This document shows positions 20,506 through 32,699 of a DNA stretch of 64,000 nucleotides, piece by piece (position 1 is the first letter of the stretch; each line of letters starts with the position of its first letter). Location of the stretch: NCBI RefSeq assembly GCF_947242115.1, contig NC_074721.1, forward strand, positions 18,087,501 through 18,151,500. Reading direction: 5' to 3'. This stretch comes from Biomphalaria glabrata (lineage: Eukaryota; Mollusca; Gastropoda; Planorbidae). The position numbers and the translations under genes are program-made. A model generated the notes under the pieces. The model was not told where the DNA came from, did no database searches, and worked only from the letters and a program-made list of their open reading frames with translations.

Positions 20506-21886
20506 TGTGACAGGTTGGGGAAAGTGACGTGTGTTTGGCGCGTTTAGTGTCTAGGGGATGATTATTTTTAAAGCTATCACACACCAACCCGTCAGCATAT
20601 AAATCGGGAGCAGACACGCAACGAGACAAGCAATGAAAGAAAGATACAAAGTTAAAAATGAAGAATATTTATTTACATAAATATTTACATAGAAGAATAA
20701 AAATGGGTAGGGTTTGCATCTATCTCTAGTGAATACTATGTTTAATCATCACTCTTGCACTTAATAAGAGAGTATGTCACTTTGTCTTCTGAACTTAGCT
20801 GGTTGTCCTGTTGATGTCGCAGCTGGCTGTGATCCTGGCTTGAGGTTCTGCAGCTGAAGGTGGCGCTCTAGCGGGTAGAGGGACGCCGGTGATATAGTTC
20901 TTGTGGAGTCTCAATCCAAAGTTCTAATATCTGTAGTGGGCACAGTAGGGCGGGTGGCCGGCTACCGTGGGCACAAGGGTACTGCGGGCAGAGCTGATCT
21001 GCCGTGGGCAGCGTGGTTGACAAGATAAGTCCAGTGAGTTGCGGAGGGTTTGGCGTAGCTATGATGTCTCGCACAGATCTGGGTCTATAGGGACGTCGCA
21101 CCTAATAAGATGACAGGTAGGCTGTCGAATAGGCGGGAGGTGATACTCAAAAGCAAATAGGCAGTTGACTAGGCAGACAATGCCAAATAAATAGGCATGT
21201 GAGTGATCCGATAGATATGCAAGTGCAGTGCTGAATAGCACTAAGCACAAAGGCAGGTAAATAGGCAAGTGCAGTGCTGAATAGCACTAAGCACAAAGGC
21301 AATAGGCGATGCTCGATAGCAAATAGGCAGACACCTGAGGGAGGCACCAGGTATTCCTCTAGGAGTAAGAATAAATGAAGTAGTCCAGACTCGATTGACA
21401 GCGATAGAGCAATGAGAGGGTCTGGCTTGATTTAATCTACCTTATATATAGTCCTGGAAAATGTGGACGGAAACAGGAAATGTCCTAGGCTAAGAATTAT
21501 CTTGCACGTGGGTGAATTTGACTCGAGGTGGGAGTCGCACCTTGGAATTGTCAATAGGCGTGTTGGTCCGAGTGATCTCCTAGATCAAAGAGAGACGTGG
21601 GAGAGAAAGGGGGGGGGGGAAGGTGACTTCAACTGCGCCCGTCAGACATCCGGCCGGTAAGATCAAAGAGACTGTGTGTTTATTGTTACCCCGGTCAAGG
21701 GAGATAAGCGAAAAGCCGCCAAGGTGGTGGACCGAGTCTAGCCCGAAGAGGGAAAGATGGGGCGGGTGAAGAAATTGGAGATAGGACGGGGAAATGACTA
21801 AAATAAAATAATTAAATAATAGTAAATAATGATTGATGCTGTGATAAGTATGAGTGACTCTGACAGCAAGCTTTTGACTTGTCACA
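20506..21886. mobile_element. Solo LTR (retrotransposon fossil), 1381 bp
   Basis: It starts TGTGACA, ends TGTCACA and is flanked by the 5-bp duplication ATTAT (20501-20505 and 21887-21891). A TATA-like 'catataaatcgg' lies near 20599 and AATAAA-type words near 20694. Internal tandem duplication of about 47 bp ('gcaagtgcagtgctgaatag') lies at 21214-21300. There is no gag or pol. The short reading frames inside are not genes. Confidence 0.8.
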
Positions 21887-21891
21887 ATTAT

Positions 21892-23890
21892 GACCCGTAA
21901 AGTAAATCTCTGATCATAAGAAGCGAAGATTAAAATGTTTTCTTCGAAGAGCCATGAACATATAAAAACCTGTTCTAACGGAGGTTGTCAAAAAATAACT
22001 TGTCGTCTTTTTGATATTTATGAGAGAGTGTGTGCTTGAACCAGAAGATGTGAAGGACTTTATTCGATTGACGGATATGTTTTTGAGTCCAATCCAACGA
22101 GTGAAATTCGGACGTGTTCTCATTTTAAACCAATACTTGCTATAAAGAGGACAAGACCCATAACAGGAGAATATGTCTTTCTTCTGCCGGACGTCTGGCC
22201 CATTGACAATTACTAAGGAAAATGATGATTGAGATGGACCTTTATTAAAGAATAAGTTGTCTATACGATGTTGTAATTCCCAAAAAACTGAACGCCGCCA
22301 AAGTCATTCATAATTTCCTCTTACATTCTGACATTTTGCTGCTGAACTTGATCTGATTGGCCTTAATATTTGTTGCTTGTAAGAAATAAAAATAGTACAA
22401 TGTCCTCAAAACTAACATAACTACTTGCAAGGCCGGCTTTAGGCCGATTTGAACGATTGTTCCTATTGGGCCCCGCGCCAGGCAGTGGTCAATTTATATT
22501 AAACATATCACTATCAGTAATGGCTCTTTTCCCAGGCTTTTAAAAGTGTAGGACTTAGAGGGTTAACATTTATTGCAGGCCTATCGCACGATTGACGTAA
22601 CTTTAATTAACAAACATGCATCTATTGCGTATGAGTTGCTTCCTATGCGTGTTGTATAACAAATGTTACTATAACTATTTAATGAACAGTATTAGTTGTT
22701 ATTGTATAAAAAAATAAGAGGTTTTAATTTGGTCTCTGCGGTGTAGAGGAAGAAAAATAGCCCATTATGTTCCGCAGATTGTCAATGCTGCCAGTGTGGA
22801 TAAGCTTTCACATTTCAAATGCTGTTTTATAGGGTCGGGAAAGTAAAGCTTTTCCGAGACATGTTCTCAATTTAAAACGTATTGATCAGACTAAAGATGT
22901 CACTAACTGATAACAATAAAGGTGATAAATTTGTTTTGTCCTTTTTTAAATAATAATTCCTATAGAGCTATTAAGGAACATACTTTAAGCTCACGACGTA
23001 TTTCAAATAACAACTTGCCGTAAACAAATAGAAGTCATTGGTTTCAACCTATAAAGAAAAGCGTCAACTTTGTAAGAAATTAACGATAGATGAAATTAAA
23101 AGTAAAATATTAATACGAAATAGTAATCAAAAAAAATATTTTTACATATTTCGTTATTTAAAAATATGAGCTATTATATAATTGAGAATATTTGCGACTT
23201 TGTATTTTAACATAATAAGATACAGCAATGACTAAATAGTACAGAACTCACCCTGAAGATTACAAATGTTAACACTTGAAGGCCTTGGATGTCAAAATAA
23301 TCTTTCATCGAATGGCTTTTATAGGAGATCAGCTCATCCATGTCACGTGGTTCTCCAAACGTCAGAGTGAGCCCCAGTGTGAAATACATGTACTAATGTG
23401 TTTTATCATATCAATGCCTTAGACAGTGTCGGATTGAAGTAGGAGGAGGGTTGATAGTATATTTGTGGAGTCGCCCAGACCATGTTGAAAACTTTAATGA
23501 AATTATATCCATAAATTGTAAAGAAACATAAAGAGTACATTCAAAGAAAAAGACATCTATTGTTGGTGTAATTTTGTTCACATAATTATTATGCATACCT
23601 AAAAAAAGTTTTAAAAGATTTTCTTTTGAGGATAAGGCCATGGGAAGCTACATTGTATGTCTGCACTGCATAATTGTGTTAGTTATTTTCTTTCCTTTAC
23701 AATAGACTTTTACAGAGATGTCTAGATGTGTCCGTATTATCAATTTATGCGTTTGGGAGATCAAAAGACCATTACCTTTTCTCACCAATTATACAACCGA
23801 TGTTGTTACAAAACTTGGTATGATTTATTTGAATGTATTAAATCTCCAGTTTTGTTTACAAGTTTTAGAAGTTCCTTTAGCAATGCCAAT
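21892..23890. other. Intergenic sequence, no supported feature
   Basis: AT-rich DNA without a convincing exon, repeat unit or RNA gene. A 'ggccggctttaggccgattt' block near 22430 may be the edge of a decayed DNA element. Confidence 0.4.
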
Positions 23891-23894
23891 TAGT

Positions 23895-24095
23895 AAGTCT
23901 TAATCCAAACCTCCTGCAGGACGGCATGGAATAATGACGGGCAGGTATCGAACTCGGAACCATCACGACGACAATCTGAAGTACACACCACACTATCTTC
24001 TATCATGTCCTGAGACTTTTCTATATTGCTTGCCAAACAGGTGGGGCCACCACTGAGTTTGTATGAAAACACAAACTTTCGTTGAAATCGTAGAA
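23895..24095 (-). repeat. Fragment: terminal hairpin plus tRNA-like head
   Basis: On the - strand it reads 'aaagtttgtgttttcataca' and 'aactcagtggtggcccc', a decayed form of the hairpin and GC block at 4394. 'ggttccgagttcgatacctg' and 'gtcctgcaggaggtttgg' follow, as in the tRNA-derived SINE at 5008. The reading frame over it is a by-product. Confidence 0.5.
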
Positions 24096-25140
24096 ATCTT
24101 TTTAAAAAGCAAAGATTGAAAGATAGAATGTGTAACTTTTATTGTTTTAATGTAGGTAAACTCGAATAGCGCTCTACGTGTGCAGCCTGTATCTTATTTA
24201 CATTTTAAAAAAATCCTGCTATATTCACGTGACGCAGATTCTCGTGCATAATTTGTACATGTTTTACATGAACTTATTGTCCACTAGATTATAAATAAAT
24301 ATTTTGTATGGAGGAGTAATCTAATTCTAAATTGATTTGTGATTCCTAGTTTTTGATATTCACATCAGATATTTAAGAAATACCTTATAAAGAACAAATA
24401 TTTTTCTAATTGTATTTTAAGATTAGTGAGTGATGGATAGAACGCAAATTTGCAGTAATTTTAGTTTTTACTATTTCTACGATAGTGTAAAGGGAAGTAA
24501 CGTCTGTATTATATAAGATAAGATAAATAATAAGAAAACACTGTTTGGGACCTGCTGGGTGAGTCACTGAGAGTTCATCCCTTTAGTGAAGTTTGTGAAT
24601 GAGTCGTGTGTAATAAATAAAACAACTTCAAAGCTCTTCCCGAAGTATAAAAGTCTATGGCCACCTAAAATGACATTTTAATACGCAGTTACAGCTTTTA
24701 TCTCAAAGATGGCAACTTCTTTATTTTTTACATGCAGTCTGCTCAACAAAGAAAAAGTATGACATTATAATGGCGATTTTAAAATTTCATGTTTATATAA
24801 ATCTTGGTTTAAACTTCAGATCTTAGTTAAAGTGAAATCGTCTTCCTGTTATACCCTCACAATAAATTCCCAAAATTCTCTTCGGTGCTAGGTTGAAAAC
24901 CATGTCCTGTGTTTTTAGATGCGCCCAGCTCTTACTTGTGTTGTACTGTTTGGTATGGTATCGTAGGATAAGTTGCGATGCTTTTGTTGACTTATGTGAA
25001 CTCTATCTCCGTAATTCTTTTTCCACGTTCTAACAGAATTGTTCATTTTTCACATTTGTACATTCTACCCTGTTATGATTAAGCTTCAATAATATTTTTG
25101 TTTGTAATCATAAATCATTTACTTTTGGTATAGATTTATA
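24096..25140. other. Intergenic sequence, no supported feature
   Basis: AT-rich with short reading frames only. Nothing could be supported. Confidence 0.4.
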
Positions 25141-25145
25141 GGAGC

Positions 25146-27130
25146 TGTGACGATACGAAACTTGCATCCAAAAGTTCATTTGAGTTGTTCCCAGCAAACC
25201 GTGAGAAAATTTAATTTGTAACTTTATCAATTATTTTCTTGTCCACACATAACTAATTTCTTTTAGGATTTATCTCCCCTTTCTCACGGGACGTAGCGCG
25301 ATTTAAAACATTAACTAGCCTCTCTAGAGCCAAGTTTTAATTTGTTGACCACTGTGCAGGTGACCAGCACACAATAGGCGCTGCACCAGCGCTACACACA
25401 GCGGTTTAATAACTATTCACACCTTCTACCCGCCCTCCCCGTAGGATACGCGCCGCCCTAGGAATAGTATTACTCAGGCTGGACAGATACATATTCGCTT
25501 AATTTCCTATTCTTACGGTAGGCAACGAATATTGACCATAAATCTGACCTGAGGCCTGACATCTTCGTATACAGATAAATGTGAGAAAATGACCTATTTT
25601 TTTCCCCATCCGTTCAACAAAAAGTCCCATCTATATATAAAGATTGACCAACGTATTCTAAGTTCAGCCCTCTGGGATTCATACAGTCTCCTATGTTAGG
25701 AAGCTTATTATGTGAGGTTTCATTGGGGACAAACGGGTGAGTGTAAATATTTTACTTTACTTATTTTATTTGATAGGAATGTGTGAGTACTGTTTACACA
25801 ACAACGTTCCCCGTCATTACATTATGACTGTACATTGTATTATTTTATATCGATGCTACATATTTCTGCAGTATCATTAATACTACTACGGTTGACTGCA
25901 TTTGTAGCCGCAGTTATCTGCCCCTTAGTGTATTTCATTTATTTTATTTAGCCCATATCTGAATCTTAGTGATTAATGTAAACGATAACTTTTCATGAAT
26001 CTAAGTGCTGTCTAAGAACTTGTATCACCGTGCTCTAAACTTACAGAGCGCATGTGAAATTGATGATCTTCAATTCCTATTATATCCCTCATACATAATA
26101 TTATGCCTCCCACCCTTGTGAACTTATGGTTCCTTGGATGCATAGGATTTCGATTAATCATATCAACTCTTTTATCCCTTTATCATTGTAGTCCTATCCC
26201 TAGTATTGTAATTTCATCTTTAGCTTTAGTATACTAAGCTCATTCCCCATTTTACTATAACTGTTTATTTATAGACGTAATCACAGTCAACGGATGAATC
26301 TTGACTAGTATCATCCTACATTGTATGATAACATATTTATTGTGGTTATTTTCCTTGTATTTTGTTTGTTATCGAGTTATATGCATGCTTTAAGATTGTA
26401 AACCTAATTGTCTTAAATGCTTTATTGGGATTGATACCAATGCTGGCATCTGATTGATTGCAAGGCATATAGGAAACCCTACTCAATGACTTTAGGAGCT
26501 TCCTAATTGTCTGTCTTATCCCCAGCCTGGTGGCTGTACCCGATTTATGTACCCTATTGCTGTACCTGACTGCTGTATCTTAAACATATTGCTGTAACTG
26601 GTACCTTCCTCTGTAAGATCTCCACTCAAAGCTAGAAACCACAACTGAGAGGTCCACCCCACTACAACTTAGTCTTCAGTACCAACCCTCTCTACTGCTA
26701 AACAGGCAGCGGCCTCACCCTAGAGCCAGCTTGCCTAAGACAGAGCCGGATGACTCATCCATCTGAGTGCCAGTCCTATGACCGCCAGAAGACGACCCAC
26801 GGGCTAGCAGTTATAATATATGTAGCCAGACATAGGTACACTCTTCTCTTTCAATCACTCACCAATTAGCAATCCATGATGATCAATTATGTTAGATATT
26901 AGCACCTTCATTTCACTTCTTGATTATAATTTTATTTGATCATTTATCTATTGTAAACTTTAGACCATTAAATCATTTTATTTGATGCATTTAATTCACT
27001 AGTCTGTTCTTACTGTTAGTTGCGGTGTGCCTGTTCAAAATCTTGTGTATGTGAGCGAGATAAATTAATAAAATTTCCCCTAGACTTAAATAAACAAGCA
27101 AAAAATTAACTACTTAAACATCTTGTCACA
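25146..27130 (+). mobile_element. LTR-like element (fossil), 1985 bp, no coding region
   Basis: It starts TGTGAC and ends GTCACA, the same termini as the solo LTR at 20506. It is flanked by GGAGC (25141-25145) and GGAGA (27131-27135), a 5-bp duplication with one difference. A TATA box (ctatatataaag) lies near 25630, a donor-like GGGTGAGT near 25736 and AATAAA near 27068. It is a large solo LTR or a non-coding LTR derivative of an unplaced family. Confidence 0.6.
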
Positions 27131-27135
27131 GGAGA

Positions 27136-27911
27136 ATGCATGCTTTTTTATATAACACAAGTTATACTTTCTAAAACCAAAAATCCATTTAATTTAATGG
27201 AGTCAAGCCAATGATGGTATCGTTAATTAGAAGAGAATGAGTTAAAATAAAAAGTTCAACACAGTCAATGTACATTTGTTCCGTTTAATCAAAATATTAT
27301 TCAAAATGTATTTTAAAAGTTATTCCACTACTTTATAGGACAATGTTTGTATTAAAGCCAGTAGCCAATATTTCTTGTATGATGGGATTTTTGCAATGGA
27401 TTTTACATAGAGTCCTGCTTAGTGACATTTAAGCTTTTAAAGTCTTATAAAAACATCTGTGCTTAAAATAGCAAGGTCCGAAAGGGGGATTGTTTCACTT
27501 TATGGAACCCTTACTTTATAGCATTGATTTCGAATTACTAGGGGGTTGTTTTCCTCACATAGAAACATATTATGACTGAAAGCGTACTCAAATATATGTT
27601 ACCTTTTCTTGTTATTATAATTCCTCTTGTTTAATTGCAATCTATTCATGGCTTAGACACAAAAGAAGTTTGTACAGTTTATGTAAATATTTTTAAAAAC
27701 GTTACTAGGTAATTAGCCACACAATGGATACTCTGGTAAAACGTTATACATATATACAAGTGCAATGATGTTATTCAATTTCTTTAATTACGATTTTAAA
27801 CTTTACTGTAAAGTTTTCCGTTATATAATAAGTAAATAGAATTAAACAATGAAATTAGCTTATTTCAAAAGGTTTTAATACAAGGCAAAAATACACACAC
27901 ACACATGTGTA
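27136..27911. other. Intergenic sequence, no supported feature
   Basis: AT-rich DNA with a short CA run near 27892-27906 before the next repeat copy. No gene signal. Confidence 0.4.
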
Positions 27912-29020
27912 ACAAGATTATCAAGAGAGTTTGTGTGATAGAGGCGGCCACTGTCGGATCCGCCTATTCGCAAGGAATATTCAAGATGTGATTTTATTTT
28001 GATTATCAAAAGTAATAATGTTTCAAAGATTCGTTTGCAGTTTTAAAATTCTTTTTTTTCTGTTTTACATGTTTCGGATGTTCCTTCAAGTTAAAGATAA
28101 TTAACTTCCTTGTCCAAACCTTCCGCCGGTGACGGGGGATGGCAGCGAGCAGGGTATGAACCCGGGACCGTTAAGATAATCAGTCCAGCACGCTAACCAC
28201 ACGACCAGGCATTGTTGTTTACTTAATAACAAACTGGTTACAAACTAATAACCTATTATTGAAAAAGAGATATATCACACATTACAACATGACATTAATC
28301 GAATAAGTACAATATGTCAGACTAGCGATTTAGATAATCTTTCAGCAGTGATTTGTAATTGAAAAAAAGAAGAAAATAAAAAATTTCGTGCTTGTACTTC
28401 CATGTCTTAGCAAAGTTATCAACAGAACTATTGGCATTTTCATTTAAACGGAACTAGAATAAGGATGTAGATCTACCTAAACTAAACGTCTCATATAGCA
28501 CTCTTATGATCTATATCGACTAGATCTAGATCTAAATTATAAATTTGGAATAATTTAGATGTAATTTAGATTAGATGAAAATACGGAATTATTTAATATT
28601 GATAATTAAACATTTGTTACGTATTGTCAAAGAATTTAAGTGTAATATTAGACAGTTATACAATTTCAGAAATCATTTGACATAATTTATATTTTATAAA
28701 ACAATATCCAGTGTGTATTTAGGGTTATCAATGGGAAGTTGGTGGAGAGATTTTCATTTAGCATTTATATGCTTTTCTCATGAAAAAGCCGGAACAACAT
28801 ATTTAAGATCATGTGTTTTTGCAACATTTAAGTATGGAAATTAAATGTAATATAAGTTAGAAGAGAAAACAAATATTCATTGGCATTAATTTATTTTTCA
28901 CAAAAACATCCGGAACAATATTGATTAGATACTTTAAACTATTGGGATGTTTCGGAAGGAAAATTAAAGGTTAAAAAAATTGTCTTCCTTTGTTATTATA
29001 TTGTAAGACTATCTCCCTTA
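27912..29020 (+). mobile_element. Second, shorter copy of the 3.6-kb family
   Basis: It starts 'acaagattatcaagagagtt' and carries a GGCGGCC block, a tRNA-like head (28068-28213, -), 'gttacaaactaataacctat' and the TAGATCT-rich stretch, as in 4382-4830. It then jumps to the part matching 6890-7250, including CCGGAACA motifs near 28790 and 28913. Compared with 4382-7977 it lacks the 146-bp satellite and the 3' hairpin end. Confidence 0.7.
28068..28213 (-). repeat. tRNA-derived SINE (second family)
   Basis: Read on the - strand: a 'gtggttagcgtgctggact' A-box region, 'ggtcccgggttcataccctg' B-box region and a 'ggaaggtttgg' tail. It is one of the best-kept copies of this head. Confidence 0.6.
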
Positions 29021-29034
29021 CGGTGGCTGGGCTC

Positions 29035-29552
<518 letters not shown>

Positions 29553-29867
29553 CCCCCCCCCCCGAAAAAAATCCTGGGTACGGGGTACGCCCATGATGCA
29601 AAGTGTTGGGATGAGACGATTTTTTTTTATACCAGAAATGAGAAATGCTTTCTCCAGGCGTCTAGCAGGAGTTAATGTTTTTGGACAAAAAAAAATAAAT
29701 AAAAATCATCAAATCAAGTCTAATTAAGAGGGAGGCAGTACTGCCAAGACTATTATGCCATGGACGTTCACAGTACATGTAGCCCTTCTGTAAAGGGTGA
29801 GTGGTCTAGTTTAGCCTACAGAGTGCATTGGTTTGAAAAAAATTACACTTCGTATTGCATATAGTGA

Positions 29868-30440
29868 CAGTAAACAAGGTTACAAAGACAGTTTGTGTGG
29901 AAACACAAACTCAAAATCGGCCCCCGAAGTAGTCCACCCAGGCAGGCTTCAATATTTTCAGAAAAAACATCCGAATGAAATAATATCAAAGACAAATGAG
30001 AGATAAGAATGGAGAAAGAAAGTTAACATCTTGTGTAGTGCCCCAACGGTCCAGCAGATCAAAGGATAGGTGCAAGTGAATGCAAAGTTAGATGTGAACC
30101 TGGCCTAACTAGTTCCCCTTTCAGACATTGTGGTCTATAGGGCAGATGATGTAAAGTTCATCTGTTTTTGTGGCCTACGGTTAACGAGCTTGTCATATAG
30201 CCAGCACAACGACCAACCGCCTTTACTTTTCCCCAACTAATGTCAGGTACCCATTAGAGCTGGGTAGACTCAGAGGCGCCCAAGGATTCCAAAGTTTAAA
30301 ATGCCAGTCTTAACCAGGATTCGAACCCTGGACCCCGTTTCGGAAGCCAAGCGCTTTATCGCTCAGCACCCGCTTCTCCTGGTCTAACTGAAGTCTTATA
30401 ATTCATGTAGTTGTTTTGAAAAGGCTCAATCTATTTTCTT
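29868..30440 (+). repeat. Composite repeat, copy 1 of a direct duplication
   Basis: It starts 'acaaggttacaaagacagtt', has the terminal hairpin and 'tcggcccccgaagt' block, a 150-bp linker ('gtagtgccccaacggtcc') and a first-family SINE, and ends 'aaaaggctcaatct'. It is nearly identical to 31142-31715 throughout, including the SINE. Confidence 0.8.
30113..30380 (+). repeat. tRNA-like SINE (first family)
   Basis: Well-kept copy from 'ttcccctttcagacattgtg' to 'cagcacccgcttctcc', with 'accaggattcgaaccctgg' near its end. It is part of the duplicated block. Confidence 0.75.
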
Positions 30441-31141
30441 TTTATTTTTATTTTTTACAAATATATATAATAATACTTTATAAAAATTTATATTAAAAAA
30501 AACAATTAGAAATATAATAAAATGATCAATGAGACAAAAGTATTACATTTCCACTAAGTGTAGAAACTGAGCAGCATTTCCTAATTACAACAACAAACGA
30601 AACCTAAACCAAATCTAAACATTTGTGTGTATCTCAACAGTCAAATAAATACAATGGACTGTTCAGATCAGTCTGATGGCCTGCTACTTCTAAAACTGTC
30701 TGTAGGTAAAAGTCATTAAAAATCAGCTGTAGGTAGATGTATTATAATAGTATTCTTGACACTATTTAGTCTATATGCCCTTTAATAGTAAGGCTTTTAG
30801 TCGTGTACGAACATTCATGAGAAGTACAGTATTTCACATGGCTACGCAGAACCACCTGCGACCTACATATTTTGCCACATCCATCGAAGACGTCGAAAAG
30901 AGAACCTAAATAAACCAACGCAAGACATCGATTGTATGCCATTTATATCCTTATTGAAATTATTTCTGCTTCTTAATTGTGAGATTACAAAGCACAGGTT
31001 GTTATATATAAACTTAAAGAAAGAACTGAGATGCGGTTCGATACTATCAACAACTTTCAGGTACAATATCTTACTGAACAACGTAATGTGACTCGGGCAT
31101 TCTTGACTTTATGTAGTTAATGCCTAACATATACATTAATA
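30441..31141. other. Spacer between the two duplicated blocks
   Basis: AT-rich DNA. At 30845-30900 a short - strand match to a LINE end ('gatggatgtggcaaaatatg', compare 13755-13800) is visible. Nothing else could be supported. Confidence 0.4.
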
Positions 31142-31715
31142 GAGAAAAAAACAAGGTTGCAAAAAACAGTTTGTGTGGAAACACAAACTCAAAATCGGCC
31201 CCCGAAGTGGTCCACCCAGGCAGGCTTCAATATTTTCAGAAAGAACATCGGAATGAAATTATATCAAAGACAAATGAGAGATAAGAATGGAGAAAGAAGG
31301 TTGACAGATCTTGTGTAGTGCCCCAACGGTCCCGCAGATCAAAGGATAGGTGAAAGTGAATGTGAAGTTAGATGTGAACCTGGCCTAACTGGTTCCCCTT
31401 TCAGACCTTGTGGTCTATATGGCAGATGATGTAAAGTTCATCTGTTTTTTGTGGCTTACGGTTAACGAGGGTGTCATGTAGCCAGCACAACGACCAACCG
31501 CCTTTACTTTTTCCCAACTAATGTCAGGTACCCATTAGAGCTGAGTGGACTCAGAGGCGCCCATGGATTCCAAAGCTTAAAATCCCAGTCTTCACCAGGA
31601 TTCGAACCCGGGACCCCCGTTTCGGAAGCCAAGCGCTTTATCGCTCAGCACCCGCTTCTCCTGGTCTGACTGAAGTTTTATAATTCATGTAATTGTTTTG
31701 AAAAGGCTCAATCTC
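31142..31715 (+). repeat. Composite repeat, copy 2 of a direct duplication
   Basis: Same content and order as 29868-30440 at about 1.27 kb distance. Differences are scattered single bases and small indels. The first-family SINE lies at 31393-31661. Confidence 0.8.
31393..31661 (+). repeat. tRNA-like SINE (first family)
   Basis: Second member of the duplicated pair, with 'accaggattcgaacccggg' near its end. Probably the closest to the family consensus in this window. Confidence 0.75.
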
Positions 31716-31725
31716 TTTTTTTTTT

Positions 31726-31890
31726 GTCAAGAAATTACAATTCATTTAATAACTACTAATTTGTAGTCATTTTCAAAAAAATAAAAATAAAACATGAGTG
31801 GTCAAGAAATTACAATTCATTTAATATCTACTAATTTGTAGTCATTTTTAAAAAATTAAAATAAAACATGAGTGGTCAAGAAATTAGAAA
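31726..31890 (+). repeat. 75-bp tandem repeat, 2.2 copies
   Basis: The block 'gtcaagaaattacaattcat' begins at 31726, 31801 and, truncated, 31875. Each full unit includes the palindrome ACTACTAATTTGTAGT or a near form and an A-rich run. Confidence 0.85.
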
Positions 31891-32309
31891 AAGAACTTCC
31901 TTGATAAGTAGACTCAGTATTATTGTTTTAACAGTAACAATCTTCAACATAAATGAGTTCATTAACAAAGCTGCACAGCAACATTAACAATCTTTTAGGA
32001 AATTGACTTAGAAGCAATGCTCAGCTAGTAATTAGGCAAGGCAAGCTAATATAGGGTTTTATACAGCTGCCCTGTATGCCTTATGTATTTAAAAAAGACT
32101 GATCAGGGAACAGGTTAATCCCTGTTCAATTTTTAAGGGTCTCCTTGAGATGTAAGAGGGCTCCTCTATCATCATGAAGGTGGCCCTTGGGTCTGTTAGT
32201 GTCAATCTGGGATAGTTAACCAAGCAAAGGTACTGCTGTATCACAATTGTTCAGGGTTCTGTTAGGGTCATGTGTAAATTATTTCAGGATAGGGGTGTCG
32301 ATAAAGGAT
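31891..32309. other. Intergenic sequence, no supported feature
   Basis: Sequence between the 75-bp repeat and the LINE 3' end. No gene or repeat could be supported. Confidence 0.4.
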
Positions 32310-32699
32310 TCTTTTTTCTCTCATTACGAGGGATTTAAAAAAATAATAATAATAAAAAAATTAATAAATAAATAAAAAAAAGTTAATTTGTCTTAAAATA
32401 TTACATTATTCATAAAAGATTCTTGACTTTCAATTGTCTGCCCTTGTCTATATTCTTTAGGATTATTGGTTTTGGTTATTTTTGTTTCTAGTCTCTTCGC
32501 AGGCTCCATTCAGTTGCGTCTTGTTTTCTTGTTCCTTTGTTTCCCGTTATGTCTAGGATGAGGCTGCCGCTAAGATATAGACATTGTCATAATGTTCTTG
32601 TTACGTTTCCACGGGCTTGCCGTGTTCTGTGAGTGTTGTACAGACACACTTGTTGTTGACTTGTGACATGCTCTCCGATCATGTGATCAAAGAGGACGT

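Noticed and set aside
20868-21885. Several short frames on both strands
   Set aside because: They fall inside the solo LTR and its internal duplication, with no conserved motif.
23890-24072. 60-residue - strand frame with several cysteines
   Set aside because: It overlies a tRNA-like repeat fragment.
28138-28213. tRNA gene
   Set aside because: A and B boxes are recognisable but there is no closed acceptor stem and the sequence is shared with dispersed repeats, so it is a SINE head.
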